Of a stretch of 64,000 nucleotides of DNA, positions 11,601 through 26,900 are shown one piece after another (within the stretch, counting starts at the first letter, position 1; every line of letters starts with the position of its first letter). This DNA is from Luscinia megarhynchos (lineage: Eukaryota; Chordata; Aves; Passeriformes; Turdidae). The notes below the pieces were generated by a model. The model did not search any database, had not been told where the DNA came from, and saw only the letters and a program-made list of their open reading frames with translations. Location of the stretch: the NCBI GenBank assembly GCA_034336665.1, contig JAPFBE010000003.1, forward strand, positions 58,075,352 to 58,139,351, given 5' to 3'. The translations under genes and the position numbers were made by a program.

Positions 11601-13784
11601 GAACAGAAGCAGAGAGCAATCCCATCTATGGCATTAAATGGCAACTGTTTCATCTTGCTGTCCTGTTCCAGTATTTGCATCACTACAAATCAGAGCACTG
11701 AGGTGAAACTGCCTCTGTCTTCCAGACAGTACTATCTATAGAAGACCAAAAGGCTTGGGAAAAAAGCCCTCAAGCAGTTTGAACACAATTATAACATCAT
11801 CCACTCTGTCCTTGGAGGCAGTTCTCTTCCTCCAGCCAACTCATTATCAGTGCTGCTACATATTCCACTCACCCTCTCCAGTCCCAAAGGAAATTCCTTT
11901 TGTCACAGTGGTTTTTTTGAGAGCCTCTATTCAACACCCAAGCTACTGCTAGCATTCTCTTGATCTACAGATTCTGGTACGATTTTGTGTGTGCGCGTGT
12001 GTTTTGACAAGAACAAAATACACTGCTCATTAAGTTCATGAAGCACCTTCCACCCAGCTTTCTAAAGAAATTTTGTGTACTTATTTAATCCAATCCCCTC
12101 CAAACAAAAAAATCCAACATCTCTCCCTCCCCCACAAACATATTCCCCTCTGCTTATAAGGCAGCAAGACTTGCCATTATTGATTAACCCTGAAGGAGGA
12201 ACACACACAGATTATCTGCCTATGCTCAGAAACATGCTGGAATTATGTCTAGACCTGCAAACTTGGCTAACAGTATTGAGATGGACAGGAAGCTCTACCA
12301 CTTGATTGCTACAAGTTTTAGCCTGAAGCTAAAGCATTATATTTGCATTACATATGCCTCAAGAGTACTTGAGTAGCAATGCATTTTATTTTACTTTTTG
12401 CCTTAAGCTAAGTGAATTGAATCTCAAAGCAGTGAAACAGTACCCACTTAATACAAGAATATATTGTGTTTATCTGACATAATACTCCCATGGTCTTGCA
12501 GTAAGTGAAAGACAGAGGAACCTCTGCTATGTTCTCTTCAGTAAGTAAGAGCAACTTGATTGGCAGAAAACATCTTCAAATTACTTTTTAATTTCTATTT
12601 AAGAGATTTTTACCTAGGCTTTTCCCCACAGCAAGCCTTTGCTAAGCTCTGTTAAGTACTCTGAATGACATTTATAAAGCAAGGCTGGCCAAGAGACAAG
12701 AACCCAATTTTGTGACAAAGGGAAGCACTCAGACTTTGTCTTCCTTCTACATTAAAAAGAAAGAAATGCTTTTGCGCATAAATAAAAAGCAGCAAAGCAC
12801 TTATCTGGGAGAATGGAGTTCAAGTACCTATTCCAAATCAAATCAACTCCAATGTTAGCATTACATACGGACAGGCAAATGCTCTACTTTTGAGCAAGCA
12901 GCTACTCAGAATTCTCTGAAGGTCAAGAAAAGCCTCACACCAAAGTGAAAAATCTTCTCTGAAACATGTCCTAAGTATATGCTTTGAGAAACTCTTCCAA
13001 GAAGCAGACACTGTTCAGTAAATGTTAAGAGGTAAGGCACACAAAACCCTTCCTAAATCCAACCCACCTCGGCTCATCGCATTCAAGGAGCAGGGTAACA
13101 TTCAGTTCTGAATTTGAACTTTGAAAATTCCGAAGCCAGAAGTGATGCAAAAGAAACCACTGCCCAGCCAGCGCTACAGGATAATTATGATCTAAGTGCA
13201 TCGAGAAACCGCAATTATATCAAGACTTGCAGTCACAGTCTACAACCAAAAAACCTCTCTAACATTTGTGAGATTTTAATGTTTCAGCATATCTCTCTAT
13301 TGCACAGGCATAGTAACAACAATGGGGAAAAGGCACTGCATTTTCCCAGCATCACTGTAAAAATCTAGGTTCCTATTCCTCAGGAGGAACAAAATACATC
13401 CTTCCTCCTCTTTAATTTTCAATCATCATTTAATACTCAACAGCTGCAGACTTCACTCATCCTATTAAAAACACCTGTTCTAACAGCCTTTCTATTTTAC
13501 CAAGCTCATCCAATTGACACGGTAGAAAAATAACACGTCCAATACAAAGACAACAGGCAGAATAACAAACGGTCAGGAACACCCTACATCATTAAGAAAG
13601 CAAGGAAAATAGCAAACTTCAAACAGCATCCAATGGTTAGCAAGGAATGAAGTGGTTTTCATGCTGCTGTCAATATTTGGAATTCATGGTGTTTCTATGA
13701 TGACAGAACATTTGGCTATCTCTGAATTCCCAAGAGGGAGTGGCACAAGGACAAGCACAATTTTCTAAGTTCATCTTTCGTGGA

Positions 13785-13925
13785 CAGAAAGGCTGAGGCT
13801 GGAAGGCACCCCTGGAAGTGCCCTTGTCCCCCTCACTCAAGAAGCAGCATCTTGAGCCAAGTGCCCAGGAACATATGCAGATGGCTTTTGAGTTTCTCTA
13901 GGTCCCTGCAAACTTGTACACAGGA
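13785..13925 (-). mobile_element. CR1 LINE fragment, minus orientation
   Basis: Reverse-complement CR1 3' region: ggctgaggctggaaggcacc, then a diverged counterpart of the gcccaggaccgtgtccaggcggctttt block (gcccaggaacatatgcagatggctttt here). Internal deletions and divergence suggest an old copy. Confidence 0.7.
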
Positions 13926-14015
13926 AGTACAAGCACAGACAGTACATAGATTCTCAATTTTTCTCTATTGTTATTTACAATTTGATCATGACAATAAAGC
14001 TGCACTGATGGAAAC

Positions 14016-14048
14016 AACTTGTTCTTTAAAAACAAGTTGTTCTTTAAA
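14016..14048. repeat. Short imperfect tandem duplication with hairpin potential
   Basis: AACTTGTTCTTTAAA (14016-14030) is repeated with one change at 14034-14048. The first copy's AACTTGTT is also complementary to AACAAGTT at 14030-14037, so it could form an 8-bp stem. Confidence 0.6.
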
Positions 14049-14439
14049 CAGTTTCTAGTATTCAGAAATTACAAAACTTAAAGCAACTGCTTGCTGGCTT
14101 TGATTCCAGGTAAATTTATTTTTACTCTAGAAGGCAGACGGAGGACCTACTTTTCTGTAAAAATTTCCAGTCACAACAAATTTGCCATGCTACATGACTG
14201 TGACTACAGTTCAACTTATCACACAGGTGGAAGGACTCCAAAGAGGCTATTTAATGTCTGCATCAAGAATAGTAACCTCATCCTCTTCACCAAATGCACA
14301 TTCTGCTCCTATACATGCCAGCTTTTCTTTTGAAGCAGTACATTCACATCCTTACCTTTTCCTTACCTATATGCCCTAAGTGATTCCCCTACCAAAAAAC
14401 AATACTAAAAATGAAATAAAGCAGCTTCCTTATAGAAAA

Positions 14440-14872
14440 AGTTGTATTTACAGTTTTATTTAGCAGAGTTAAGGAGCAAACAATTTTAACACTGTTGTGA
14501 AAAGTGTTTTTACCCAAAATTGCTAAGATCTAATAAGTTATTGAACAGAAATACCAGGTGTAAGGCAATAATCCTGACCAGCCATTAAGAGATCACCCTA
14601 TCCCAAAGAGCAGAGCTGATAAAGGTGGTAGAAAATTTGGACTGATGGACCCAATTCCAGAAATTAAGACAGAGATGATAAAAATAGGGTTCCACTCTTG
14701 AGTATATCTTTAAGATCTGCAGATGAAGGAATTTCTAAAGCACGCAAAATGTACAGACAATTCCTGTTTTCAAGGGAACATTCAGTGCTTTGAATCCAAG
14801 AATGCTATGTCCATACAGAGGTGTCAGTACATGACTATGGCAACACATAGATGGTAAGGATCAGAAATAGGA
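14440..14872 (-). other. SUGT1: SUGT1 3' UTR (predicted)
   Basis: From the SUGT1 stop to just past the first canonical AATAAA on the minus strand (14460-14455). A second hexamer at 14120-14115 could give a longer UTR. Confidence 0.5.
14455..14460 (-). terminator. Candidate polyadenylation signal of SUGT1
   Basis: AATAAA on the minus strand about 415 nt after the stop. It is the nearest canonical hexamer. Confidence 0.5.
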
Positions 14873-14974
14873 TTAGAATTTTTTCCATTCCATGTCATCG
14901 GGAGGATTTACTTCTACCTTCCTTTTACCAACATCAGACCAGTTGGTGCTCAGAACTGTGCCACCAGACTCCAT
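14873..14974 (-). CDS. SUGT1: SUGT1 coding exon 13 (SGS C-terminus, stop)
   Basis: 102 nt, encoding [20 protein letters not shown] then [13 protein letters not shown] and TAA (14875-14873). It is almost identical to the human C-terminus, which ends in KKY. Confidence 0.97.
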   Translation of the reverse strand: MESGGTVLSTNWSDVGKRKVEVNPPDDMEWKKF

Positions 14975-17900
14975 CTGCAATGAGAGAGAGTTTGTTTAGT
15001 TTGCTGAGAATTCCAGTAATACAAAAAGCCACATTTCCTACAGCAAACTTCAAAGAGTAGTGATTACACAGAAATTGTGTACCTATGAAATAAAATTTGA
15101 CAGAGCCATCATTCCATAATCTCCAGCCCAACTTTTATCACTACTGGACACACTGAGATGCTGCTTCATTATCAAGAAGCTTTTAAAGGCTCAGTCATGT
15201 CCTTGTCTGCAATGACTACAAATTAAACTAGGTGCAAGCAATCAAGAAGAATTTGATCCTTTCACCCCTGGCAAGTCTTCAAGCTCTGCATGAGCCAAAC
15301 CTCTACTTCTTTTGATAACACTTTGATTGAAATGAAGAGACCAGTGACAAAGCACAGCCTTGGACTTAAAGAGTCGCATTCACTACTGTACATCCCCGTA
15401 GCTTTCAGTGAGAGTAATTGTACCAGTATCTCCAACAGAACCATGGCCAAAATGCATTCATTTATAGGCCCAAAATATTGGTAACGGAGGCTTTTCCCAA
15501 CATATGCAAAATTTAGTAGATCATATCAGTGTGCAAAAGTTACACATTTCTTCAGAGAAAAGAATGAAGACTTACGAACGATTTGTTCATGGCACGTTTT
15601 ACTTCATCTGTACCATCTGAATAGATTTGCTGGAAGAGTTTATTTAAAGCAGCATCTCCTTCTAACTTCTCATTTTTCTCCTCTTCTTTGATTTCAACGA
15701 CCAGTTTGTCCCAGTTCCTTGTATAGTGAGACGATGATGGGTATAAGTGCTGGGTATCTGAAAAGAGAAGTGTTAGTTAACTAAGCACTTTCTCACGACT
15801 TTGAGAGTGGCAGAGAACACAGACACATGTACCTGATGAATCAGAGATGATAATGGGACATGAAAATGCAAATGGACCTCTCTGAACTGATGTAAGCATT
15901 GAAGTAACAAAAAAAAGAGACTAAGAAATGCAGGAGTTTATTTTTAAGTAAACAGTTATATAATTTTGTTATCCAACACACACAAAAAAAGCTGGCCAAG
16001 AGCAGCACAGATAATTTAAACCAAAATGAGGCAACAGACATTGGCTGACAGAAAAAAAACCCCAGCAGCCTAGAGCCATAGAATAAATTAAGCTAAATAA
16101 AAAAAAAAAATCTGAAATCAATAAACTAGGGAATTCAAATTCTGTCGAAGATAGAATGTTTATCTGTATGGAAAAATTGGAATGAATTAGTTTCCAAGAG
16201 AAATCCAATATTTAAGGAAATGATAATTATTTGAAGCAACAGGTCACATAACATAACAGCTGCTGTCCTCGGTCTGGCCATAACAGAGTTAACTTTTTGC
16301 AGGAGTGGTGAGGGGTGGGGCCTGAAGCTCTGTGGGTATGGCCAGGAAGATACACCAGGGCAGATCATTGCTCAGATGAGACTAAATGACTCTGGCATCC
16401 CAGAAGAAGGGCAGGGCTTCCAGTCAAGAAAAAGGTGTGGGGAGGGGGAAGCCATCCATCATCAGGTCATTGTTACCCGGGGTCCACTGGAGCATTTTGC
16501 ATGTAAATCACTCTCTCTTTTGTAGCCTTTTGTTTATAATGTTGTTGCTGTTACTGTTTGTTTTCTAACTTAACTGCTGTTTCCAGTAAACTGTTTTTAT
16601 CTCAACCCTTCACCTACAGTGCCTCCAATTCCCAACTCCATCCCACTGCAGTGAGAAAGAGGAGGGGAAAGGAGAGTGAGGTCATGACAGTGTCCTTTGT
16701 GAGAGTCTCAGTGGGGCACTGAATTGGGAGGTACCATTCCTAAACCACAACAGATGCACTTAACAACATACAGAACTGCAAAACGGGGACCTGAACAGAT
16801 AAACAGAATAATGACAAGCATATACCCTTAACAATTCTTCAGATTAACAGAAGTTATGACTAAATTTAATACCCACGTTTCACTAATGGCTTGCAGACTT
16901 TCTGTCAATTCTTGGCAGTGAAAACAAGATTATTAGGCTTTTAACTGCAAATATTAAGCTGTGATTTTATAAACAACACTTAACACAAAATTATTAATAA
17001 TAACTGTAACTCACTCAATACAAATAAACCATTTAATACTTAATAGTTCAGAGAACAAACCTGGTGTAAATTGCTTTAAATTAGGAGAATCTCCCTGGCC
17101 CTCCAGCTTCTCCCATCTTACAGCCTCTGTCTTCTTCATTTTTATCTCAACCTACAAAACACAAGACAAATGAATCCAGATGCAAACATGTCTGCCAAGC
17201 TGCTCAAAAGTAGCTGGATCCTGCAGCTGTAAGAATATACATACATTTGTTTTTAGAAACACAGCCTCTAATACGAAGCCTGTATCACAGCCAAATTTAC
17301 CTACCTTACAAGACAAAGTTACTCAGTTCAAGTCACACATCAAATAAGCCCCTGTGCGCCTGTGCAGCTTTTGTACCAGAGTTCTATCCTTTTGTTTAGG
17401 ACCACTTAACTTTCTTTTGCTTACTATTCATTTGATTCTTTTCGCAAATTAAGGCATCCCAAATGTAATGATCAGTCCCAATGTCTCTACATTGCCAGGC
17501 TCCAAGGTACTGCCTTTCAAGCATCCCTTTCTTGGCAGTCAGCTCTAGTAAGCTGCAGTTTTGAAAGAATACAAAATCCAACTTTATCGAAGTTTACATT
17601 TCATTTACTAAAAATTCCATGTTTGAAATTCCATGTTTGATGTGTAGTACACAAACCAGAGAAACACCCTGGGACTATGCAGATCTTCCCACTGGAGAAA
17701 TTCAGAAGCTGTATTCATTTGGTTCAATGAACAAACACTGCTATGGAGAAAACTGTTGAGTATTCATTGACAAAACTGGCAATTAAAAATGGATGTGGTT
17801 GCAATTATCATAGGAGAAACAAAATTAAGTGAAGTATGTCATACCCTATTCACAACTTCACATAGTCCCTTTAGACAACCATACTGAAATGTTTTTTTCA

Positions 17901-20900
17901 TAATTAACCTTCTCCTTTGGTTACAGGGTTACAAAGTTGTAAACCAATGTCTGCAAAACAACGACTCTCTAATGTCACTCCAATTCACTTAAGGAGATGT
18001 CACAAAGTTCATCTGATGCTATTAATTAACTGAAATCAGTGCTTGCTAAACTTCAGTGCTTCTTTACTTGTGAACAGCTCAGCAGAAGCAAGTTCTTAGT
18101 TCTACCTAAAGCCACTACAACCTGGGGATCCCTGCAGACCCAAGAACAAAGGCACCACTGTAAAAGCTAAACTTAGACTCAAACAGCAAGCTCAATGCAC
18201 AGCATTATGTTGATCTGAAATTTGAACTTTATTTAATCAATTGTTCAAATCAATCGTTGGTAACCAATAGTGATGTATCTTACCAAAATAGAAAAAATTA
18301 GCTCACTGAAGTTTCAATGCTTCATGTTTGCAATCAAGATGAATTTTAAGAAACAGAATATTCAGTTATGAATGTTTCTTTTTATTATTTATCCCTCGGG
18401 AAGCTACAAATTCCCAAGATAAGTTTAAATACTTATTTGCCACCACTAACATGTACTGAGAGCAACAAAAAGTTTAAGATAAGAGGCATGAAATGTCCTT
18501 CAAGGCAGGGAAGAGCTTCAGTAAATTTTTAAGTCAAACACCCACATGTATTTGATTTCCCACTCTCTGCATCTGTTGGGATTTTTTTCAACATTTTCAG
18601 CCACTTTACAAGTCACAAATTAGGCATTAGAGTATCAATTTTTAAAATAACATCACAGAACCAAAAATAACCAAATAAAATCAAAATTTCATTAGTCTGG
18701 ATGACCAACCTACCATCCCTAAAAAGGCCTGTATTCCAGAGTTTAATATCACAATCTGTATGGATGCAGAGATTTCTGTTAAACAACACAGAAGAATTAT
18801 TCTTCAGTAAAACAAAAGAAGTCAGTAAAGCTACCTCCACGGGACTCTTTTAAAAACATTTTGAAAACTGCACCCTAAAGTTCATTTTTTAGCACCTACG
18901 CTCATAAATCTAATGGTCTGTGATTAGCTTAAGTAAGCAAAAAATATTTTAATATCTACATGTAAGACAGTCAAATAGTTCCACAGGTGGCAGAACTAGC
19001 AGGTTTTTTACCCCAGCGGATTTGGATCTCCTGAGCCAAACATTTAAGTTAATTAGCTACTTACAAAGGAACTAATTAGTTACAAATGAAACATGAGTAT
19101 TAATTTAAAACTACTCTCCTCTGTTTCTTATATAAACTCTTCTCAACCTGAGGAGACTCTATTATCGATTGAGTTGTGCATTTCAGTTGAGGCTCTAACG
19201 TTAAGATTTTATACTCTACTTATTGGTTCATCCCCCAACATGTGTTAGGGGAGTGAAAAAAAGAAAAAAACAGATGCTTGACACTGAAACTGCTCTGCCC
19301 TATACCTCTTCAATTTCTCTGTTTAGTTTTTCTTTCACTAACTCCTCGTGCCCTTCAGGCTTTCTACCAATACCTTCCACTATCCCAAATACAGATTGTT
19401 TCATCCATACCAAGAATGACCTCTAATGCAATATAATGCTTGATGTGAGCTACTAAATATGGACTTCTTTCTTCTCAGAATACAATCCGCCTCAACGAGG
19501 ACTATTGGCTAATTGTCCTTTGGCTACTCATCACAGTACTCTGCCCATGCATAAAAAGAAAATAAGGATGAACTTTAGTTTTGCTACTCTGGTAATCCCC
19601 CTTCTTTTCTATTCTGCTAGCTCTTACATTTTCCTCTCTGAAACTGTCACTAAACCAGTACTGCATGATAAACATCCCTAGGGAGAAGGCAATGACACAC
19701 TAATTCCCAGTATAAAGTACAGATTTCTTAACTCTAAACCGTTTCAACCCTGCCAAGCTGGAAGTGCACACAGCTGAAGAACTGAGACAATGCATTTCTG
19801 ACATGATTAAACTTCTACTCTGTCTACTACATCCACTTCAATTGAAGTTACTCATTAGCCGAAGTGGCAGGCAGGAGCAAAGCTAGGGAAATCATTAACT
19901 TCGTACTATTATACAACCACATTTTCCAAAAATATAAAGTTAAAAAGTTCTGCCTGTGAAGGCGCATGTTTCTTCAGCTTGAGAGCTCTATTTGATCTCA
20001 GAAGGAACAACTTTGTGAGTCCCAATTACGTGCACAAATGGCAATAAATGCATTTTAATGAAGGTTTTAGTACAGATACTGATAGCTATCACACAGAAAA
20101 GTAACACATCAGCACAGACATTTGTGTCATATCTAGCTTTCTCCTCTCCTTTGAAAAAAATTCACTTGGGCAAGAGAAATACATCAACACTTTGCCAACT
20201 ACTTTGATTCAACATTTATATTTCATAAAACGTATGCCTGTGTGCCTTGTGCCAACTTTAGTATATAAGACAGGAAAATTTAACTGCAAATTAAATGCTC
20301 TGCATGCCACTTAAGGACAAGCCTAATTCCTCAGCTTCTCCTTTAGCTCAAGCCCTGCAGTCCATCTTGGCAGCCCCAATAGGACTTGCTTCACTACATC
20401 AGTGCCTTTCTTGTACTGATAAGCCTACTACGGGACATGGTACTCCAGACCTATTAAAAATCCCAATGTAGATATAATACACTTTCTCTTTAGAATCCCT
20501 TGTGTTTCGGGTTCAAAGAGAGCAAAGCAAAAAGGAAAAGACACATGGAATTTTGCGAGTAATTAGTGCACTACTTGTTTGAAATACCATCTTGAGAGAC
20601 ACCTACGCTCTGAGAAGAGGGTCAGATGAGGGATTTATTGTCTAGAAGAAACATCACTGACAGTGACAGGACACAGGTAAATTTCTAGTCATAAAAGTAA
20701 TCAATTTTTCAAAGCATACCAGAGATTTGGACACGCTTGTTTGCAGCTTAAACCAAGTGCCAGCTATCAGAAAAGACACTACAGTTTACTCTCCAAAGCT
20801 GGTCTGAACCATTTCATTGATAGCATAAAAATAAAACACTACCACCTTATTTTAAGATGACTGGCATAAAAGAGCATTTGATCCAGTTTCAGGAAATAAT

Positions 20901-23900
20901 TCCTCCCCTTTGGTAAAGATCAACATAACATTAGTTAGCCAACATTTATTTTCTAGGTAGATACTAATTGTTAAAAGTGAAAACCTCCGATGAAATTGAT
21001 TTCACTCTTGATTTTACATTCTGGGACAGGCAGTGTCAGTCTAACTGAGATACATTAAAAGGGGAAGAATTTTTATCTTCCACTCCAAAAGGAGATTCTG
21101 GTGTACACTGACAAACTTCAAGGGATTTTTTTTTCTAATTTCTACTGTGTTTTATATTTTACAGTCCATGATAAGGGAAAGTTCATTTACCACTGGCAAA
21201 TTTCTGCCAATCTCTGAGCAGATGGATGAAGGAAACCAGAACTGGCAAAGCTTAAGCAACAGTCCAGCCATTAATTTTAAGACAAACCAAAAATACTCTT
21301 TTCAGTTCTGGTGTTCTGCTGTATCAAACACATGAAAACAAGAACTCAGTGTTTCAAATCAACTACTTTGTTATTTACTGAACTACTGATCGCCTTAAGT
21401 TGTAAATTTTAAGGGTTTAGAGCTGTCCTTTTGTGATCATCTCATGAATTTTGTACGATTAAATAGAAAAATCTTCTAAAAATGTTAAGACCTATTCGAG
21501 TGTACCTCTAAGAGCACATGTGCCTACAGTTTTGGTGCCCTAATTATTCAGCAACCTTTTATATATTGCTTGTAGTCTAAATTCCAAGATTTTTGGTCCT
21601 TAACTTTAAACAAAATATATTAAGATGAAAATAATTCTACAGTGTTATCACATACAAATGATAATTAAGAAATTTATTCTATAGAGTATACTGCAACAAA
21701 AGGGATTTGTTTCTTTGAAAAAGGTTCAAGTTTCCTCTGAATGATATTACATAGCCACCACAAAATTTTTGAATTTTAGAGAAGCTAGCAACCCAGATAA
21801 TTTTGGTATTCTAAAGCTATTTGTCACTTTATTCTCCACGTAAACCATCATTATTCCAATAGTTCTCAAGACAGATAAACCCCCTTATGCATCGTTTTCT
21901 TTCATGCATTTATATAATGCACAGGCACTGACTTATACGCTTGTATAAAATAATAGTTCTTAGAGTATTACCAAGTTTAAATCTGTCTCACATCCACCTT
22001 CATTCATATAGAAGGAAAAGAATAAAAATCAAACTTATTGTTAAGTAAGTCAGTATCATGCCAATCATAGTGAAAGTTTCTATCTGGTCTATCCTACTCC
22101 AACTAGCCTCGCCTAAAAGATGCAAGAAATTTCAGAAAATTATCCCTTCATCTTAAATATTAGTTTATAATTTATAGAAAATACTCAAGAATATACATGG
22201 GAGACAGCAATCTGCATGAAACCCTCACAGGGAAAGCAAGTACATGAGAGCAGCCAAGTCTGCATTCGAGTGCCTACAAGCAATTTAATGCACGTACCCT
22301 AAACAGGAAAGTACCTTTTAAGGATTGGACTGCAATGGTAAGACCCAACTTGAGTCAAAATAAATCTGTTCTTCTGTTTATCTATTTGTGTACATTTGCC
22401 TCTGAATAGAGACTCTGATGACAGTCCAAGAGAAATGTGAAAAGTTTCACTCTCTGCCTTTTCCCTTACATTCAGCAACAAGCATCAGTTTCAGTTAGTT
22501 TCACAGGGTATTTCAGCATTTGCAAAGCAAAATATTGGTTCAAGGAAAAAAACAACATTCCACTGATGCACACAACCATATTCTTGGCATGAAGATGCTG
22601 AGAGTGTGCTTCTTCCTCAGACATCTCTATTAAGCAACAAATGTCAACTGTAAAAGAGGCTGAAGCTTTTTAACACCACCTCAGTTTGCAGCACAACTTT
22701 GATCTCTAACTAAAGGACAGTTCTAGGGTAAAGAAACCACTTTTTACCACTTTTTCAAGTGGCTCTACACTGCTGCAAGTCATTGCTTGCAAAAAGCCCA
22801 AGGCACTACAAACTGAAAACTCACAGTAATTGTCCTGTCTGTCTGTAGATAGGGGGAAAACCAGAAAGCCCTACCTCAAGTTTCCGTCAAGGTCATAAGC
22901 ACACATGCTAAAAGCACACAGTCATCTTCACTCTCCTAAGTCTGAGGGGAAGAAAACCCCAAGCACCACAGAGAGCTCATCAGAAGACCTAAAGAAACTG
23001 CTCATATTACACAAGTTTCCAGGAGAACATTGCAGAATGCTCCCCTGGAATCCCAAATACACTGACTAATACACTGAGCAGAAGAGGGAAAAGATGGTGA
23101 GGCTGATTCTGCAAGTTTAATAACAGTAGAAATCCTTACACTATTTGTGCATTTCTACTTTTCTGACACATTTTCTGGACAGATACAGATTGATTAGTCT
23201 TTTCTTAAAACCTATTTAGTCCCTCATATAAATTTTTTATGCCTTTTTCCTTCTATGAAGGAAACATGATGACAGTATGCACACTGAGCCAGAGGATAAC
23301 TGCACCCAGGGAGCAAACATGGTCCAGCCTTTACATTTTGGCTCCCTCTTCTGGAAAGAAGCAAAAAATCAAGCAGCACTACTAAAGGTGCCTTCCTCCT
23401 GTGAAATGCTGAATGCAACAGTTTTCAGCTTGCATTTGTAAGACACAAATCTCAAATTTCTACACTGCTTTTAGGAGCTGCTGCTACTTTTCACTGGATG
23501 AGATTGCTACAGTCAGACACCTCTGACAGATGAGGAGTACAATCAATAACATCAATTGATCTAGTCATGACCAATGGCTCAGTTCAGTGCTATTCAGTAT
23601 TTTCTAACACAAACATTAACCTGAAGTCTTAGGCCATCAGAATTAAATCCTGAACAAGAAGCAACTCTAAGTAACTTGCCACTAAATGTGAGCAGGAGCC
23701 ATGAACAACTCAAAGCTGAATTTGCCAGCAGTATTATCTATTGAACAGCAAGTCTATTGTCTAATTAGGTTAAAAAGAAAAAAAAAAGGCTTCAAGTATG
23801 GCAATAATAGATACAGTCACTATTAAAGGCAGCCTATATCATCTGCAAAACTGCTGACAATTGGAGAACATAAAATACTAGACGATGCATGAAGACAAAT

Positions 23901-26900
23901 TTAAGATTTTATCTCAAAACTGGACTTCATCCACATATTATGCTGTTCTTGAGCTGGCATTGAATATTTCACATCTTCTTGTATACACAGCTTGAAGTCA
24001 AAATCTGCAGATGACAAACACTAATTTATTTCTGCTCTAACAGAAACTATTGAAACAGCTCAAAACATCTGTCTATTCTACCTCTGTAACACTTGCTAGT
24101 CCTGTTTTTTTCCAAACAGACTTTGTATTTCAGAGCTTGACACAGCATGGATTGATAGAAAGGTGTAATTTTAATTTCCTTGCTGGGGAAGAAACAATCC
24201 TTACGTTAGCAATTGTATTTTTCACCACTGTCAACACTTGCTGAAAGAAACAATTCAGAGTGTCTGCTCTCTGCAATCACTTTAGAATTTGTAGTTCTGC
24301 AAACACAGTTAAGGCTGTTTTCTCCTCCTGAATTTGCATCTTTACCTTCATGCCCTCCCATTTGTCAAGTGATGCTGAATTTCAAGCAGTATTGAGAAAA
24401 CCCTCTACAGCTCCTCTTAGCTCCAAAATACACAGGATTGTTCTACTCTCTGCCAGTTCTGCTGTTTCATTCTCTATTCACTGAATTTTTTAGATGTACA
24501 AAGCTCAACTGGACCCAAACTACCCACCATATAGCATGCTCTTACCTTTCACTGTTTCCTCATATATTTGCTTGTGTAAGTGAAAAAGAAGGGCCAGAGT
24601 CTTTGTTGCCCAGTGATGATTATATGATACTGGTGGCAATGTGGCTCACACATTCAAAGCAGCAGGACAAATTAAAGCAGTATGAATAAATAAAGTTATT
24701 CTCACCTGAAATTACTAATCCACAGGAATAGGTCTGTTTCTATCCTATGAAAACTCAACTTCTTTAGGAGTGCATAGTAACAAGTTCATGTAATTGGGAA
24801 GATAATGAGATTATGTCTTTCTTTCCAAGTCCTTCCAAAAGGACTTCATGTAAATAGTAAAAAATAATATGTGAATGGTTTGAGAAGTTTTGATCAGTAA
24901 GATTAATTTACTCAAAGTACTATCTGCCTGTTTTCCATGCTGCTCATAAAAGCCAAGTATATACATAAAGCTAAGAAAACTGAATTTCTAGTAATCAAAC
25001 ACTAAGGTAATCAAACCTTAAAGCACTTAATATTCTAAAGGAAAATATTCTAAACCTGTAAAGAAGTCTTGGCATACTTAACATAGATCCGCTTTAAATT
25101 TATTTTTTTTTTATTTTCAGACTCCATCTGGTGGTCAGAACAAGAATCAGCTGGGGCATAGTTTAAATTGTATTCCTTCACTATGCCCTCACAAACAGCT
25201 TTATACTACTCCTCTCTGCAAAAGAAAGGACTCGCTGAAGCCCTGACTTCTGCAGTTAGAATATCTTCTGTGTTACCACTTACCCATTTTGTCTCAAAAA
25301 TAGTCTCTCACAAGCATTTAGGAACAATAACATTTGAAAATAAATGCAAGATATTTATAATTCAGACAATGCTCGAACGTAACTCGGGCTTTCACTCCAA
25401 TTTTGGAACCTCAAAGTAAACCAGGCTGTAGACTACTAGAGATTATTTCAGAGAAAAGCCCAGGCTAGAGATGGCAGTGTCAGAAAGACAGTCGTGAATT
25501 TCATAGTGCTCGGTTCACGTAGATGCTTCCAAAGAAAGTAATGGTAACCTTCAAGACAGAATTAAAAATATAACACGAGCTAGGTAAGAACATAAAGAAA
25601 ACATGACCTTACAGTTACTCTTCCTGAGGTCCATCTTCATTCCACTCAAATATATACAAATACTAATGGACTACCAGATTTTCTGCATACTTTGAGCCAT
25701 GTAAGCTCTTACACTGTGGGGAGGTAAGTAAACTGCTCACACAACCTGCCCACAATTCTTTGTACAAGGAGTGGAAAAACAAGACCAACTTTCTGTGGTA
25801 ATACTCTCATGCCATCCTTAAGTCTCTCTTCCATGAAATGATGCACAAATTATTATAAGTACCTTTCTGAGAATAGAACAGGTAAAATGGAACATGAGTA
25901 CACAATTATGGAAAGAATTTCCATAAGCTCTGCAGGACCACTGCTGAAATACAAGAGAAGAAGCAACATGATATTCCAGCACTGGGGATTCAGGCTTGGC
26001 TCTATCGACAAAGCATGTCTGTCTATCTATTACACCAACAAGAAATGTTATGCCAGACCACTGTGTCTCATTTTTCTATACTTGTAATATAAAAGCAGCA
26101 AAATGCTGGGACAGAAGCATTCTCTCACATCATGCCATTTTCAAGTGTCTCCAAGCATGTGCTATTTCCAGGAGCAGCATGGAATAACATGGAATATGCT
26201 CTCATGAAAAGCCACGAACAGTTAACCGCATGGTTAACCTTTACCAGTGAGAAACCATGAAAGGGTAGAGAACAATTTCACTGAAATCTTCCAAGTCTGA
26301 CTTTTACCTCTTGGGCACACAGAGATAACAATGCTTTACCAAGCAAGACTGGCTCCTGAAAGTTTTGTAAATGGGTGTTCATGCCCTCCTAACACCCGAA
26401 TTTTAATAGTGAAGATCAGTCTTCTTTCTCTAGCAACAAGTGAAAGAATCCTCAACATAACTCTGTCATTTACACTTCAATAAGTACCATCATATTACTA
26501 TTTCTGATATTTGCATGAGTTTAGAAAGCCTCCCACCAGCTGAAAGACACCTTGAAGAAATTTTCTGTATGAGAAACAAGACTGTTGCAAAGAGACAAGA
26601 CAATAGAACAGAAATATTTTCAGGACTGCAACAATTTTACACTTTAAGAAGCTTACCTTTGTTGAAAGCACTTTAAACGTACTTTGCTCTGGAACTATAG
26701 AATGAAGAAGATCAAGCTTTAAGTTGAAGTCTTCACCTGATGGAAGTCTCACTGATGCATTCATCTGTTGAAAGTTAAAAACACATCTCTGGTCATCTTT
26801 GACAACAGCCCCATTTTCAAATAAAGGACAGTCGATTCACACAGAGATTAAGTGATTAAATCAATATCATTTCAGACCATGCACCACAGCATTAATGGAC

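Larger units (their letters stand above)
8681..14454. other. Convergent CNMD/SUGT1 intergenic region
   Basis: About 5.8 kb between the predicted 3' ends of two tail-to-tail genes. It holds one CR1 fragment (13785-13925) and a short duplicated motif near 14016-14048. Open frames here are up to about 121 codons, without coding-like composition or recognised domains. No RNA gene is recognised. Confidence 0.65.
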
